Positions 41,174 to 49,509 of a stretch of DNA of 64,000 bases are shown here, piece by piece (within the stretch, counting starts at the first letter, position 1; every line of letters begins with the position of its first letter). Source of the stretch: a virus; the IMG/VR virus record IMGVR_UViG_3300037189_026207, positions 1 through 64,000 of that record; one strand, given 5' to 3'. Below the pieces are notes generated by a model, which saw only the letters and a list, made by a program, of their open reading frames with translations, searched no databases and was not told where the DNA came from. The position numbers and the translations under genes were made by a program.

Positions 41174-42649
41174 ATGACTGCCGCCACACGTCGCCCGAGA
41201 ATAGTTGTTATTGGTGATTTACTCGCCGACGTGTGGTGGCAGGCCGGGCCATCTAGCCGCAACATAGAGCACGCGGCTATGGCGTTGGTTAGCGCGCCCG
41301 GCAGCAAAAAAATTACTGCTGGCGGCGTAGGCATTGTAGCAGCGGCTTTAGGGCGTGCCGGCTTTCAAGACGTTTCTTTGTTTTCTATTATCGGGCCGCA
41401 ACCCGAAGCTAGTTTAGCGTTGCGAACATTAACGCGAATCGGCGTGAATACTGAACACGTAATTCGCGATGCTGATTTCGTGACGCCAATTAAAACAAGA
41501 TATATCAATGCAAATGGGCATATCCTGCTTCGGCACGATATTGAAACAACGCCGGCGGGTCATTCTGACTTTAGTAGCGCTCTAGCCTATTTAATAAAAG
41601 ATGCTGATTTTGTAGTAGTGTCAGACTATGCAAAAGGTTGTATAACACCGCACGACCGGTTGCGTATTGTGCAGCTGTGCCAGCGCTATTCAAAACTGTT
41701 ACTTGTTGACACAAAACCCAGCGTTATTGACGCGTATCGCTGCGCAAACATATTTAAATTAAATAGAGCAGAAACAGAGGCAGTAGCCGGCGCACCAACA
41801 GGCTCGTTGCTAGATACAGCGTATTTGGCTGCGTGTAAATTAAATTGTGATGCGCTAATCGCAACAGACGGCGACAACGGCGTGGTTTGGGCGTCGGCAA
41901 TGCATAAAAGAAGTACGGCGGCGCCAAAAAAGCATGTCGCCGGAAATTGCGTGGGCGCTGGTGATATATTTTTCGCCGGACTGATTCTTGGATTGGCGCA
42001 GCGCGACGCGCTTGGCGGGCCTGTATCTGCTGATGATTTAGATAAGGCAGTATTTTATGGGCTTGTTGCGGCCGGCCAGCGAGTGCGAACAAATGGGTTT
42101 AAACCGTTCTCGCCCGCGGCGATTCAACAAGAAGTTTTTCGACATCAGACGCGATTTAATCCAGCTCGCAAGATTTGCTCGTACCGCGAATTTTGCCGAC
42201 TTGCAGCGCAGCTCCGTGAATCAGGCAGACGGATCGTGTTTACGAATGGCTGTTTTGATTTAATGCACGAGGGCCATGTCAGCACTTTGATGTGGTCGCG
42301 CAAGCAGGGTGACGCATTATTTGTTGCGGTGGATTCAGATCAAAATGTGCGGCGGCTAAAAGGCGCCACACGCCCTGTGCACGACGAAACGACTCGCGCT
42401 ACAAATGTCGCGGCGCTTGAGTGCGTGGATGCTGTATGCGTCTTTGACGAAACAGCCGCGGATGAAAACATGTCTTTACGCGACCTAATCCGCGCGGTAC
42501 AGCCAGCTTTTTTGACTAAGGGGCCAGACTACGCAGATAAAAAAATTGTTGGACAGGAGTTTGCCGATCAGGTTTTACTTTGCCCGCTTGTTCCGGGTAA
42601 AAGCACAACGGCATTTGTTAATAAAATGACTGGATCCTTTAACTCGTGA
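41174..42649 (+). CDS. hldE: Bifunctional heptose-7-phosphate kinase / heptose-1-phosphate adenylyltransferase-like (HldE)
   Basis: 491 residues with both HldE domains. The PfkB-type kinase half has IGDLLADVWW, TAGGVGIVAAALGRAG, SDYAKG and the catalytic GAGD (261-264). The nucleotidyltransferase half has IVFTNGCFDLMHEGHVSTL (HxGH type, 354-372), VAVDSDQNVRRLKGATRPV and FLTKGPDY. HldE phosphorylates heptose-7-phosphate and, after a phosphatase step, adenylates heptose-1-phosphate to ADP-heptose. Length is near the usual 475. Changes include AGGVGIVA for the usual GGAANVA. The short upstream extension from 41156 is unneeded. GmhA and GmhB are not seen in the window. Confidence 0.9.
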   Translation: MTAATRRPRIVVIGDLLADVWWQAGPSSRNIEHAAMALVSAPGSKKITAGGVGIVAAALGRAGFQDVSLFSIIGPQPEASLALRTLTRIGVNTEHVIRDADFVTPIKTRYINANGHILLRHDIETTPAGHSDFSSALAYLIKDADFVVVSDYAKGCITPHDRLRIVQLCQRYSKLLLVDTKPSVIDAYRCANIFKLNRAETEAVAGAPTGSLLDTAYLAACKLNCDALIATDGDNGVVWASAMHKRSTAAPKKHVAGNCVGAGDIFFAGLILGLAQRDALGGPVSADDLDKAVFYGLVAAGQRVRTNGFKPFSPAAIQQEVFRHQTRFNPARKICSYREFCRLAAQLRESGRRIVFTNGCFDLMHEGHVSTLMWSRKQGDALFVAVDSDQNVRRLKGATRPVHDETTRATNVAALECVDAVCVFDETAADENMSLRDLIRAVQPAFLTKGPDYADKKIVGQEFADQVLLCPLVPGKSTTAFVNKMTGSFNS

Positions 42650-42766
42650 GTTTTTGTGTCTGCACCTAGCATATGTGGTTTACTTTTTTTGACTGTTTTT
42701 TGGCCTGTTGTTTTACTTTTTTGGTGGCCTAAAGCAGGGTAGATAATTTGCATCTGGAGGCAGTTT
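42650..42766 (+). other. Short intergenic region with possible promoter
   Basis: 117 bp, T-rich, with no gene. TTGACT at 42689 and TTTACT at 42712 are 17 bp apart, a reasonable promoter pair, and TGGAGGCAGTTT precedes the next ATG. Confidence 0.45.
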
Positions 42767-43003
42767 ATGGCTGAGGAGACTGAAGTTGCGGCTATTAAAA
42801 CGGCTAAAACAAAAAGCGGCCGCGCAATATCAATACAAGCATGGTTTACCGATAAACTCGGCACTACTGTCGGTGACCGCATGTTTAAAGAATTTGTTCA
42901 ATTTACGGCAGACGCAGCGGGTAGCGGGCCCGGCAGTCCTGGCGTATTATTAGACGTTCGTGGTGGTCGTGTTGTCTCTGTACACTCAGCAGCCTTGGAG
43001 TAA
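42767..43003 (+). CDS. Small hypothetical protein
   Basis: 78 residues, MAEETEVAAIKTAKTKSGRA..., a helical middle (IQAWFTDKLGTTVGDRMFKEFVQF) and a Gly/Val-rich end. Strong GGAGG upstream. 3 bp before the next gene. Unknown. Confidence 0.5.
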   Translation: MAEETEVAAIKTAKTKSGRAISIQAWFTDKLGTTVGDRMFKEFVQFTADAAGSGPGSPGVLLDVRGGRVVSVHSAALE

Positions 43004-43006
43004 AAA

Positions 43007-43303
43007 ATGCCGCTATCTGCAGACAAATTAGCTCGCTGTAACGAAGCCCTCACCGCGCTGCATCAGCTTCGCGGCGATTACGGCGATGTGCTTATTGTTC
43101 TTGACTACGTATCTCTTGCGGACGTCAACAACTACCAATCAGATACGGACGACAAACGCGCCGGAGACGTACTTACCGAGGAGGAAATGTCTGGCGTGTT
43201 ATGGCATGTCGGCAAACAGGTAGGCGGCACAAGCCCAGATCTTATTGCGGCTCATGTGGAGTACGCGCTAGACGAGCACACTCGACGAAATACGCCGCAG
43301 TGA
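43007..43303 (+). CDS. Small hypothetical protein
   Basis: 98 residues, helical start (LARCNEALTALHQLRGDYGDVLIVLDYVSLADVNNYQ), acidic middle and a C-terminal helix. It is the last gene before the tRNA pair. No family recognised. Confidence 0.5.
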   Translation: MPLSADKLARCNEALTALHQLRGDYGDVLIVLDYVSLADVNNYQSDTDDKRAGDVLTEEEMSGVLWHVGKQVGGTSPDLIAAHVEYALDEHTRRNTPQ

Positions 43304-43329
43304 TTTGACGCCAAAGACAAATAACTTTT

Positions 43330-43403
43330 GGGCCTCTAGCTCAATTGGTTAGAGCATCGGACTTTTAATCCGTTGGTTCTGGGTTCGAGTCCCAGGGGGC
43401 CCA
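43330..43403 (+). tRNA. tRNA-Lys (anticodon TTT)
   Basis: Acceptor GGGCCTC/GGGGCCC, D-arm with AATTGGTT loop, anticodon loop CTTTTAA (TTT), T-arm CTGGGTTCGAGTCCCAG. No encoded CCA. Reads AAA and AAG. Confidence 0.95.
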
Positions 43404-43583
43404 TCACCCCGGGCATGCTGATGTCCAGAGCGCCATGGCTCAAGCCGCTGCCTTCATTGCCGGCGGCTCAGCACCCTAGTCATGAGTGGGTTTGTAACCA
43501 TGAAGCCGGCGGTGTTTAAGCTAAGACGGGATTCCTCACGGACGCGCGCCGGAAGTCGTAAACGCAAGGAAGAAAGCGCAGGT
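43404..43583 (+). other. Unassigned 180-bp segment between tRNAs, possibly structured RNA
   Basis: No gene on either strand has a ribosome-binding site. AGCCGCTG pairs with CGGCGGCT, and CCGGCG pairs with CGCCGG further on, so a folded RNA is possible. No T-arm consensus is present, so it is not a tRNA I can recognise. GC is higher than in neighbouring intergenic DNA. Confidence 0.4.
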
Positions 43584-43654
43584 TGCCCGATGGTGTAACG
43601 GTAGCACAAGAGATTTTGGTTCTCTTTGTCTAGGTTCAAATCCTAGTCGGGCAT
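43584..43654 (+). tRNA. tRNA-Gln (anticodon TTG)
   Basis: Acceptor TGCCCGA/TCGGGCA, D-arm TGTAACGGTAGCA, anticodon stem AGAGA/TCTCT with loop TTTTGGT (anticodon TTG), T-arm TAGGTTCAAATCCTA. No encoded CCA. The U-A first pair is usual for tRNA-Gln. Reads CAA. Confidence 0.93.
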
Positions 43655-43682
43655 TGGTTAGCAATTTTAACAGGAGACACAA

Positions 43683-43946
43683 ATGTCTGATCGTTTTGCG
43701 CTAGAAACTGAAATTTTGAATTTCTCTAACGTCGCCGATGACATAGACAACATCTGCGAAGCGGTACTAGAGCGCGATATGCACACCGACGACATTGCAA
43801 ATGCCTTGATTGGTTTGTCTACGTTGCTCCGGCTGCGCGTAGAAAAGACATTCGACACGTTCAAGGCCGCATTTAAATTAGACGAGTACAGTTCACTACA
43901 CTCTGCTACAGGTGCCGCCAGTGCATGCTCCGAAGAAGACGAGTAA
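43683..43946 (+). CDS. Small helical hypothetical protein
   Basis: 87 residues, mostly two long helices (about 10-65), acidic at the end. CAGGAGACACAA is a good ribosome-binding site. It overlaps the next gene by 35 bp in a different frame. Confidence 0.55.
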   Translation: MSDRFALETEILNFSNVADDIDNICEAVLERDMHTDDIANALIGLSTLLRLRVEKTFDTFKAAFKLDEYSSLHSATGAASACSEEDE

Positions 43947-44151
43947 GAAACAGCGCGTTATTATTGGCTTATTGACGATCCAAGATCACCTAAATGATTT
44001 GCTGTTAGAGCTGTGCCCGCCCTGCCCAGATTGCTGCCCCCCGCGCGGCCCGTGTGAGCCAGGAGAAGTTCACGATTATGGCCGCGGGGAGATATACATG
44101 TGCGATACGTGTAACGGGCGCGGATACATGCTCCCATCTGACGAAGATTAG
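43912..44151 (+). CDS. Small Cys-rich (DnaJ zinc-finger-like) protein
   Basis: 79 residues starting at GTG. Cys clusters CPPCPDCCPPRGPC (about 36-49) and CDTCNGRGY (about 64-72) resemble the CxxCxGxG repeats of DnaJ-type zinc domains. A helix (IIGLLTIQDHLNDLLLEL) precedes them. Possibly a protein-binding or redox protein. The start is uncertain because of overlap with the previous gene. Confidence 0.5.
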   Translation: MPPVHAPKKTSKKQRVIIGLLTIQDHLNDLLLELCPPCPDCCPPRGPCEPGEVHDYGRGEIYMCDTCNGRGYMLPSDED

Positions 44152-44166
44152 CCACCGGAGGCGACC

Positions 44167-44823
44167 ATGGGTAAAATAATATTTGGAGGTCAAACCATGG
44201 CGCCGGCATTCGACACATCGAGAATGTCACCGGATGAATTCAAATTTATCCGGCTGTATTGCGCTACAGCTCGTAATGATTATTACGCTGTGATGACAGC
44301 TGTCGCGCTCGCAGACCCGGCAGAACTGGGATTGACGTGTCCCTTTTCCGCCGCAAAAATGGCTTTTGGTTTTCAGGGTATGTACCGCGAGTACGCGCAC
44401 AAATTCGCCGAGATCGGCGCAAAACACATTTCAGAAAAGACCGCAGAAGAGTGCCTGCCGCCCCTGCTGCCGTCCTTAGACGATGTCGGAAAAATATTTA
44501 CGATGTCGTTTTTCAAGATAGTGGATTCGGCCACGCAAAAAGCAATAGTTACGCCATCAAACAAAGTACCGCACGACGGGTGGAGCAGTGGGCGACCGGC
44601 AGACTGGCAGCATTCGTTAAAGTCGCTGCACGAGATTCAAAAACAAAAGAATCCGGCTGCAGATTTAAATCTTTTATTCAGCAAACTGTTTTCAATATTT
44701 ATGGGGTATACATTTTACAATCAGCCGGGGCTACCCGCTCCCGATGATTACAACGACGATTACGACCCCTACGACGATTATTATGGCGAGGATGACGACG
44801 ATAGTGATTACTACTTCAAATAG
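44167..44823 (+). CDS. Hypothetical protein with Asp/Tyr-rich tail and two possible starts
   Basis: 218 residues from ATG 44167, or 208 from ATG 44197. Both ATGs have a GGAGG just upstream, so two forms may be made. The body is helical with no Cys cluster; the last 25 residues are DDYNDDYDPYDDYYGEDDDD-like acidic sequence. It lies just before the replication block. No domain recognised. Confidence 0.55.
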   Translation: MGKIIFGGQTMAPAFDTSRMSPDEFKFIRLYCATARNDYYAVMTAVALADPAELGLTCPFSAAKMAFGFQGMYREYAHKFAEIGAKHISEKTAEECLPPLLPSLDDVGKIFTMSFFKIVDSATQKAIVTPSNKVPHDGWSSGRPADWQHSLKSLHEIQKQKNPAADLNLLFSKLFSIFMGYTFYNQPGLPAPDDYNDDYDPYDDYYGEDDDDSDYYFK

Positions 44824-44832
44824 GGAGTAATT

Positions 44833-45966
44833 TTGTCTACGCCTTTTTTTGTGTTTTGCGCAGATCTGCATTTAGCAGACGGCGCGTGGACGAGCCGCCC
44901 GGCAATTTACGGCGATTCCTATTACAGTTTTGCCCAGATTGTTGACCATTGTCTGGAGCACAAGCTCCCGATGGTTATTGGCGGCGACGTCTTAGATGTA
45001 AAAAAGAATTTAGCTCGGCCAGTGCAGCAGCTGTATCTGCAGATGTCGCGTATGGCGGAAGCTAAGCTGCCCGTTTACTACATTCAGGGGCAGCACGAAC
45101 TTGACCGCAACGTAACGTGGTTGAGCGTACATCCCTGGCCCGTCAACGTGCATAAGACGACGTTTACAATTGCGGGCTTAAAGATATACGGGATTGATTG
45201 GCTTCCGCGCGGAGAGATCCAGGAAGCCTTTGAGCAAGTTCCGCCAGACACGGACATTCTAGTATGTCATCAGGTCTGGAAAGACTTTATGAAAAACGTA
45301 GGACGACCCGAGTGTCATCTAGGCGATGTGCATCACGTTAAATTTGTGCTGAGTGGGGACTTCCACGTTACCACAATTGAGACGGCGCCAAATGCGCAAG
45401 GAGATCCGGCGCAACTTATCTCAACCGGCTCTACCTGCATGCAAGACATCAGCGAAAGTTCGGACAAATTCTTTTATGTTGTCGGCAGTGGTGGTTCTTG
45501 TTTGGAAGTTTTTTCGCAACAGCTAAAAACTCGCCGCATGAAGTCATATACGGTAACCAGCGCAGAAATGCTCGATGATTTGTGCGCAGGCGGTTTTCTT
45601 AAAGACATTCAAGACATGATCGGAGATTTGCCCGCAGAAATAAATAAACCGCTTGTGCGCGTTAAGTTCGATAAAACTATCCCGGACGCCTATATTCGGA
45701 TTACCACAGCCGTCGGCGACCATGCACATTTATTTTGTGACGCGCTTGTTAACAAAAATCGCGGCGAGCAGGAAACCAATCGCGCAGTCACTAAGAATGA
45801 TTTGCTGACAACCGTAGCGGAGTTGCTGAATAACGACCCCGCTGCGTTTAATCTGGCCAGCATTCTTCTAGCCGCCGATAGCCCGGCCGGCGAACTAGAA
45901 GATCAGTTTGTACAATTCCAAAACCCAGAGGAATCTAAAGATGCAGTTATTGCGTCTGGAAGTTAA
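44833..45966 (+). CDS. SbcD/Mre11-like (T4 gp47-like) nuclease subunit
   Basis: 377 residues starting at TTG, with GGGAG upstream. The metallophosphoesterase motifs are present in order: DLH (D11, H13), GGDVLD (about 50-55), GQHE (86-89, in place of GNHD), H146 and GDFH (175-178). These ligate the two metals of the exonuclease. It forms a complex with the Rad50/SbcC partner encoded next, which processes DNA ends and supports recombination-dependent replication. The C-terminal part is unrecognised. Overlap with the next gene is 26 bp. Confidence 0.85.
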   Translation: MSTPFFVFCADLHLADGAWTSRPAIYGDSYYSFAQIVDHCLEHKLPMVIGGDVLDVKKNLARPVQQLYLQMSRMAEAKLPVYYIQGQHELDRNVTWLSVHPWPVNVHKTTFTIAGLKIYGIDWLPRGEIQEAFEQVPPDTDILVCHQVWKDFMKNVGRPECHLGDVHHVKFVLSGDFHVTTIETAPNAQGDPAQLISTGSTCMQDISESSDKFFYVVGSGGSCLEVFSQQLKTRRMKSYTVTSAEMLDDLCAGGFLKDIQDMIGDLPAEINKPLVRVKFDKTIPDAYIRITTAVGDHAHLFCDALVNKNRGEQETNRAVTKNDLLTTVAELLNNDPAAFNLASILLAADSPAGELEDQFVQFQNPEESKDAVIASGS

Positions 45967-48070
45967 GAACTGGTGTCAACATAAATACCGTGTCTGCACA
46001 TTTACACGCGGGCTGGTTGCAATCGTAGGAAAGATTGGCTCGGGTAAATCTAATTTATTAGGCGCAATTTGTTGGCTGCTTACCGGCGAAAATCCAAACG
46101 CCGGCGTAAAAGCTGATAATGTGGCGCAGTTGGCGTCTCCCGACGAGCCGGCATTTGCCACGCTTGAGTTTGAACACTCCGGGCACGTGGTTGTTGTTAC
46201 GCGGCACTTGCTTCCCGAAAAAGAACAAGCCACGCTTCTCGTCGACGGTAATGAGGCTGCTCGCGGAGATAAGGCGGTTACAGCTTACATTGAAAAGCTG
46301 CTCGGTATCGACAGCAAATTTATTTCTCGGTTTGTAATCGTTGCGCAGAACGAGATCTTTGCATTTATCGAGGATGGCGCGGCTGAGGTTGATAGGTTTT
46401 TCCAGAAATTGTTTGGCACAGCGGTCGCCGAGAAATGCCAAGACGTTATCGGCAAACACTTAAACAAATTGACAATCCCAGAGGTAATAGAAACTTCAAA
46501 TCAGCTAATTACGCGGCTTGACGAATTAAATGTCCAATTGAATGCGCTGGACATTGAAATCGCGAAACTACCCTCGCTCGAGTCTTTTTTAGCTATTCAA
46601 CAAACGCAGCAAAAAGTTATTCAAGACTGGGAGCGGCGAACGCGCTTGGTGGCGGAATTAGCTACCGCAGAAAAAAGCACTGAGATTCATGAACAGCAGC
46701 TTCAAGACGCTACGCGGGAACTTGCGCAGTACGACAGTGATCTTGAGGCACTGCGCAAAGCCCTCGGCGGCGATCAGGCGGCACATTCAACCGCTAAGAT
46801 TGCACTAGGGCATTGGGCAAACTATAAGCATTTGTCTACCGCAAAAGAAAAGACGCAAAATCGTATAAATGAAATTGTAACGCTGCGCGCGGCAACACAA
46901 GCTCCGGCAGCACCCGCGGCAGACGTTATTGATGTTGCTGTCAAACAAGAGATGGCGACAATTGCAGAGCTGACGCGTTTAGAAAAATTTGTAAGCACAT
47001 TTGCGACAGACGGCGTAGCCGAGTGTCCGACTTGCCACACTTCCGCAAAAGATTTGAAAAAAGCTGTCGAGCAAGCTCAGCGCAGTATTGTTGAATTAAA
47101 TGCGTTGCGTAAAAAGCAAAATGCGGAGGTTCAAGCGGCGTATACCGCAAAGCAGGCATATGATGTATGGGCGCAGCAGGATTTAAACCTAGCGGCAGAA
47201 GAGAAACAGCTCCGCGAATCCATGGCGCTGTTCTCCAATGTGCAAATGCCCGAGCTGAGCGAAGAAGAGTCCGCAAAAATTGTTATGGACTTTGAAAATT
47301 TTCAAAAGGCTGAGCTGGGAATTCTTCCGCTGGCGCAAGCCGCAAAAGAAAAACGCGCGGCGTTGTCTGGCGGTCTGTCGGCGGCTAAACAGCAATATGA
47401 AAATCTTCAGGCGCAGATTGCTGACATAAAAGTAACGCAGGCAGAGGCGCATATGGCTACCACTGTACTGCAAAATTTAAGCCAGCAGTGTGTCAAGCGC
47501 CAAGAGTTAGAGCGGCAACACGCAGAGTTGAAATTTTCTTGCGATAACATTAATCAACAATATTTAACTGCAAAAGAAAATGAGCAAAAAGCTGAGCGGA
47601 TGCGTGACTGGTCTGCGGTAGCCACTTCGGCAAAAGACGCGCTCAAGGCTGCGCCGAGGATTGTTGCGGCTAGAAATTTAAAAAGACTAGAGGCTGCAAT
47701 AAATGAATTATTACAAGTATTTGGTGTTGACTTTTTTGTACGCGCCGCCAATGACGAATCGCCAACATTTATTGCTGAATTTTTCGATGGACGTAAACAG
47801 CCGGCAAAAAGATTATCGTACGGGCAAAAAACCGTATTAGCGTTAGCTTTTCGCGTAGCTGTTAATGCGTTGTTTGCCGAAGAAATTGGTTTACTGGCGC
47901 TGGATGAACCCACAGCTTATTTAGATCAACAGAGAATTAAGGCGCTAGCCCCGGTTCTTGAAAAATTGCGCGAGCTTTCTACCGCGCGTGGGTTACAATG
48001 TCTATTGGTAACTCACGAAACTAGCCTGGCTCATTTGTTTGAGTCGGCGGTTGAGCTCGATGTGCAATAA
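45941..48070 (+). CDS. SbcC/Rad50-like (T4 gp46-like) ATPase
   Basis: 709 residues. Walker A is GKIGSGKSN (30-38); the Q-loop region follows. A long coiled coil spans about 180-590 and contains the zinc-hook CPTC (about 362-365). The signature LSYGQK (about 625), Walker B LLALDEPTAYLD and the H-loop LVTHE are at the C-terminus. ATG 45941 with GAGGAA upstream is preferred over a start 33 bp earlier. ATP-driven closure of Rad50 controls the Mre11 nuclease. The protein is shorter than E. coli SbcC (about 1050) and close to T4 gp46-type length. Confidence 0.9.
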   Translation: MQLLRLEVKNWCQHKYRVCTFTRGLVAIVGKIGSGKSNLLGAICWLLTGENPNAGVKADNVAQLASPDEPAFATLEFEHSGHVVVVTRHLLPEKEQATLLVDGNEAARGDKAVTAYIEKLLGIDSKFISRFVIVAQNEIFAFIEDGAAEVDRFFQKLFGTAVAEKCQDVIGKHLNKLTIPEVIETSNQLITRLDELNVQLNALDIEIAKLPSLESFLAIQQTQQKVIQDWERRTRLVAELATAEKSTEIHEQQLQDATRELAQYDSDLEALRKALGGDQAAHSTAKIALGHWANYKHLSTAKEKTQNRINEIVTLRAATQAPAAPAADVIDVAVKQEMATIAELTRLEKFVSTFATDGVAECPTCHTSAKDLKKAVEQAQRSIVELNALRKKQNAEVQAAYTAKQAYDVWAQQDLNLAAEEKQLRESMALFSNVQMPELSEEESAKIVMDFENFQKAELGILPLAQAAKEKRAALSGGLSAAKQQYENLQAQIADIKVTQAEAHMATTVLQNLSQQCVKRQELERQHAELKFSCDNINQQYLTAKENEQKAERMRDWSAVATSAKDALKAAPRIVAARNLKRLEAAINELLQVFGVDFFVRAANDESPTFIAEFFDGRKQPAKRLSYGQKTVLALAFRVAVNALFAEEIGLLALDEPTAYLDQQRIKALAPVLEKLRELSTARGLQCLLVTHETSLAHLFESAVELDVQ

Positions 48071-48073
48071 TTC

Positions 48074-49009
48074 ATGATATACTCAAATGATGAAAGCGCA
48101 ATTAAGCTACACGTAGACGACGCCGGTTTTGTGTGGCACGTTTCCGGGATCGATAAGCCACAAAATTCCGGCAAGTTGGTAGATACATTTTTGTATTCTT
48201 CGCCCGTGCTGCGCGTTAGTTCGAACGTGCGGGTGTTGGGTTTGTCGCAGAATGCAGAATTAATTACTAATATGTATCTGCGAAAGCGTCAGCGCGAATT
48301 AGGCAGCATATTAGTCGCTGGGCCAAACATCTGTGAGTCTGGGTTGGAGCTCCGCGATCCGTACATTGTTTTGATGCGGATGCGCGAGTCTTTTTTAACG
48401 TCAGCTTGCGGCGGTTGGCACACGATGACTGACGCAGACTACGCTACTTATGCGTTAGTGGCTAAAGCCCGGCAAACAGCGCATTGGTTTGATACGCCGG
48501 CGCGAGCTTTTTATACGGCTCACCCGGCATTTCCGGCGCTGCAGTTTATTCCTAACATTTCAAATCAGGACGCGGCTACTCTTTTAGCTACGATTGTGGA
48601 TCCCAGATGGTATGTAGATCGGCGTATTCCTGATCGTGCGTCTAAGCTTGAGTTGTATCTTGGTTTAACGCCAAAAATTCAGCGCCGCATATCCAATGAT
48701 AAAAAATTAATTTGCCGGGGGAGAGACTTACGTTGCGCTATTGTTTTAAATTGCTGGAAAACTCAACACCCAGGCGCCGTCGACTATAATCTGCCGCAAA
48801 ACTTTATCTGGCGAGTTTGGAAAGCGGCCGGCGGTGGCGCGAAGGGTGACCTGCGGGCTTCTCAGGCTTTTGTTCGTTATTTGCGCCTTAACTGGTTAGA
48901 CGCATTAATTTTAAGAGCAGGCCCCCGAGATCGTATTTTCTCTAGCAACAATTTTTTCAAAACATCTGAAGAACGAGACGCTTATTCTACTCATATGTCG
49001 GCAATGTAA
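48074..49009 (+). CDS. Hypothetical replication-block protein
   Basis: 311 residues, mixed alpha/beta, with WYVDRRIPDRASKLELYLGLTPKIQRRI (about 178-206) and LRCAIVLNCWKTQH. I have a weak memory of similar proteins in the same position of large phages. Sits 3 bp after the Rad50 gene. No catalytic motif is recognised; possibly an accessory replication factor by context. Confidence 0.6.
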   Translation: MIYSNDESAIKLHVDDAGFVWHVSGIDKPQNSGKLVDTFLYSSPVLRVSSNVRVLGLSQNAELITNMYLRKRQRELGSILVAGPNICESGLELRDPYIVLMRMRESFLTSACGGWHTMTDADYATYALVAKARQTAHWFDTPARAFYTAHPAFPALQFIPNISNQDAATLLATIVDPRWYVDRRIPDRASKLELYLGLTPKIQRRISNDKKLICRGRDLRCAIVLNCWKTQHPGAVDYNLPQNFIWRVWKAAGGGAKGDLRASQAFVRYLRLNWLDALILRAGPRDRIFSSNNFFKTSEERDAYSTHMSAM

Positions 49010-49014
49010 TTTCT

Positions 49015-49509
49015 ATGCAAGAAGTTATTATCAAATTGCGGTTTAATCGGGAATGCTTAGGCGCCTCAAAGCGTAAACGACACTCGCAGGTCGTGTTTTC
49101 TTTTGATCATGATCCCGCCGGGCGCATCATGTTTATGCCGTCTGCGTGGAGTAGCGTTATGCGCTATGCGGCTAAATTATCAAATCGGCATCATGACGCA
49201 GTGCAGAAAATCGACTGGTGCCCGCTTGTAGAGGGTCAGCCTAGACCTGACTGGCGGCGTACGATAGTATCCAAGGCCGGCGAGGCTACCAGGACGCACT
49301 ACGCCGTGCACGAGGCTTTCCCGCCCGGCTCAACTATATTAATTTCTGCAGTTGTCCCAGATGAAATTTCGCTGAAAGAATTTGAAGATTTATTGACAAT
49401 CGTCGGAAAATACAAAGGCTTTTCACCATTTAACAACGCAACAGAGCATTATGGGACATTTGAAGTCTTATCAATCACCACAATCAGAGACAACGCGAAT
49501 GTCGGCTAG
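49015..49509 (+). CDS. Hypothetical replication-block protein
   Basis: 164 residues, beta-rich, with THYAVHEAFPPGSTILISAVVPDEISLKEFEDLLTIVGKYKGFSPFN and YGTFEVLSI. I recall the order HEAFxxGxxIxxxxVVP and LLxxxGxYxGxSPxxxxxxYGxFxV from phage proteins of unknown function. It overlaps the helicase gene by 11 bp. Confidence 0.65.
   Translation: MQEVIIKLRFNRECLGASKRKRHSQVVFSFDHDPAGRIMFMPSAWSSVMRYAAKLSNRHHDAVQKIDWCPLVEGQPRPDWRRTIVSKAGEATRTHYAVHEAFPPGSTILISAVVPDEISLKEFEDLLTIVGKYKGFSPFNNATEHYGTFEVLSITTIRDNANVG

Noticed and set aside
43404-43583. A fourth tRNA gene between the tRNA-Lys and tRNA-Gln genes
   Set aside because: No T-arm consensus and no acceptor pairing of seven bases with proper spacing were found.
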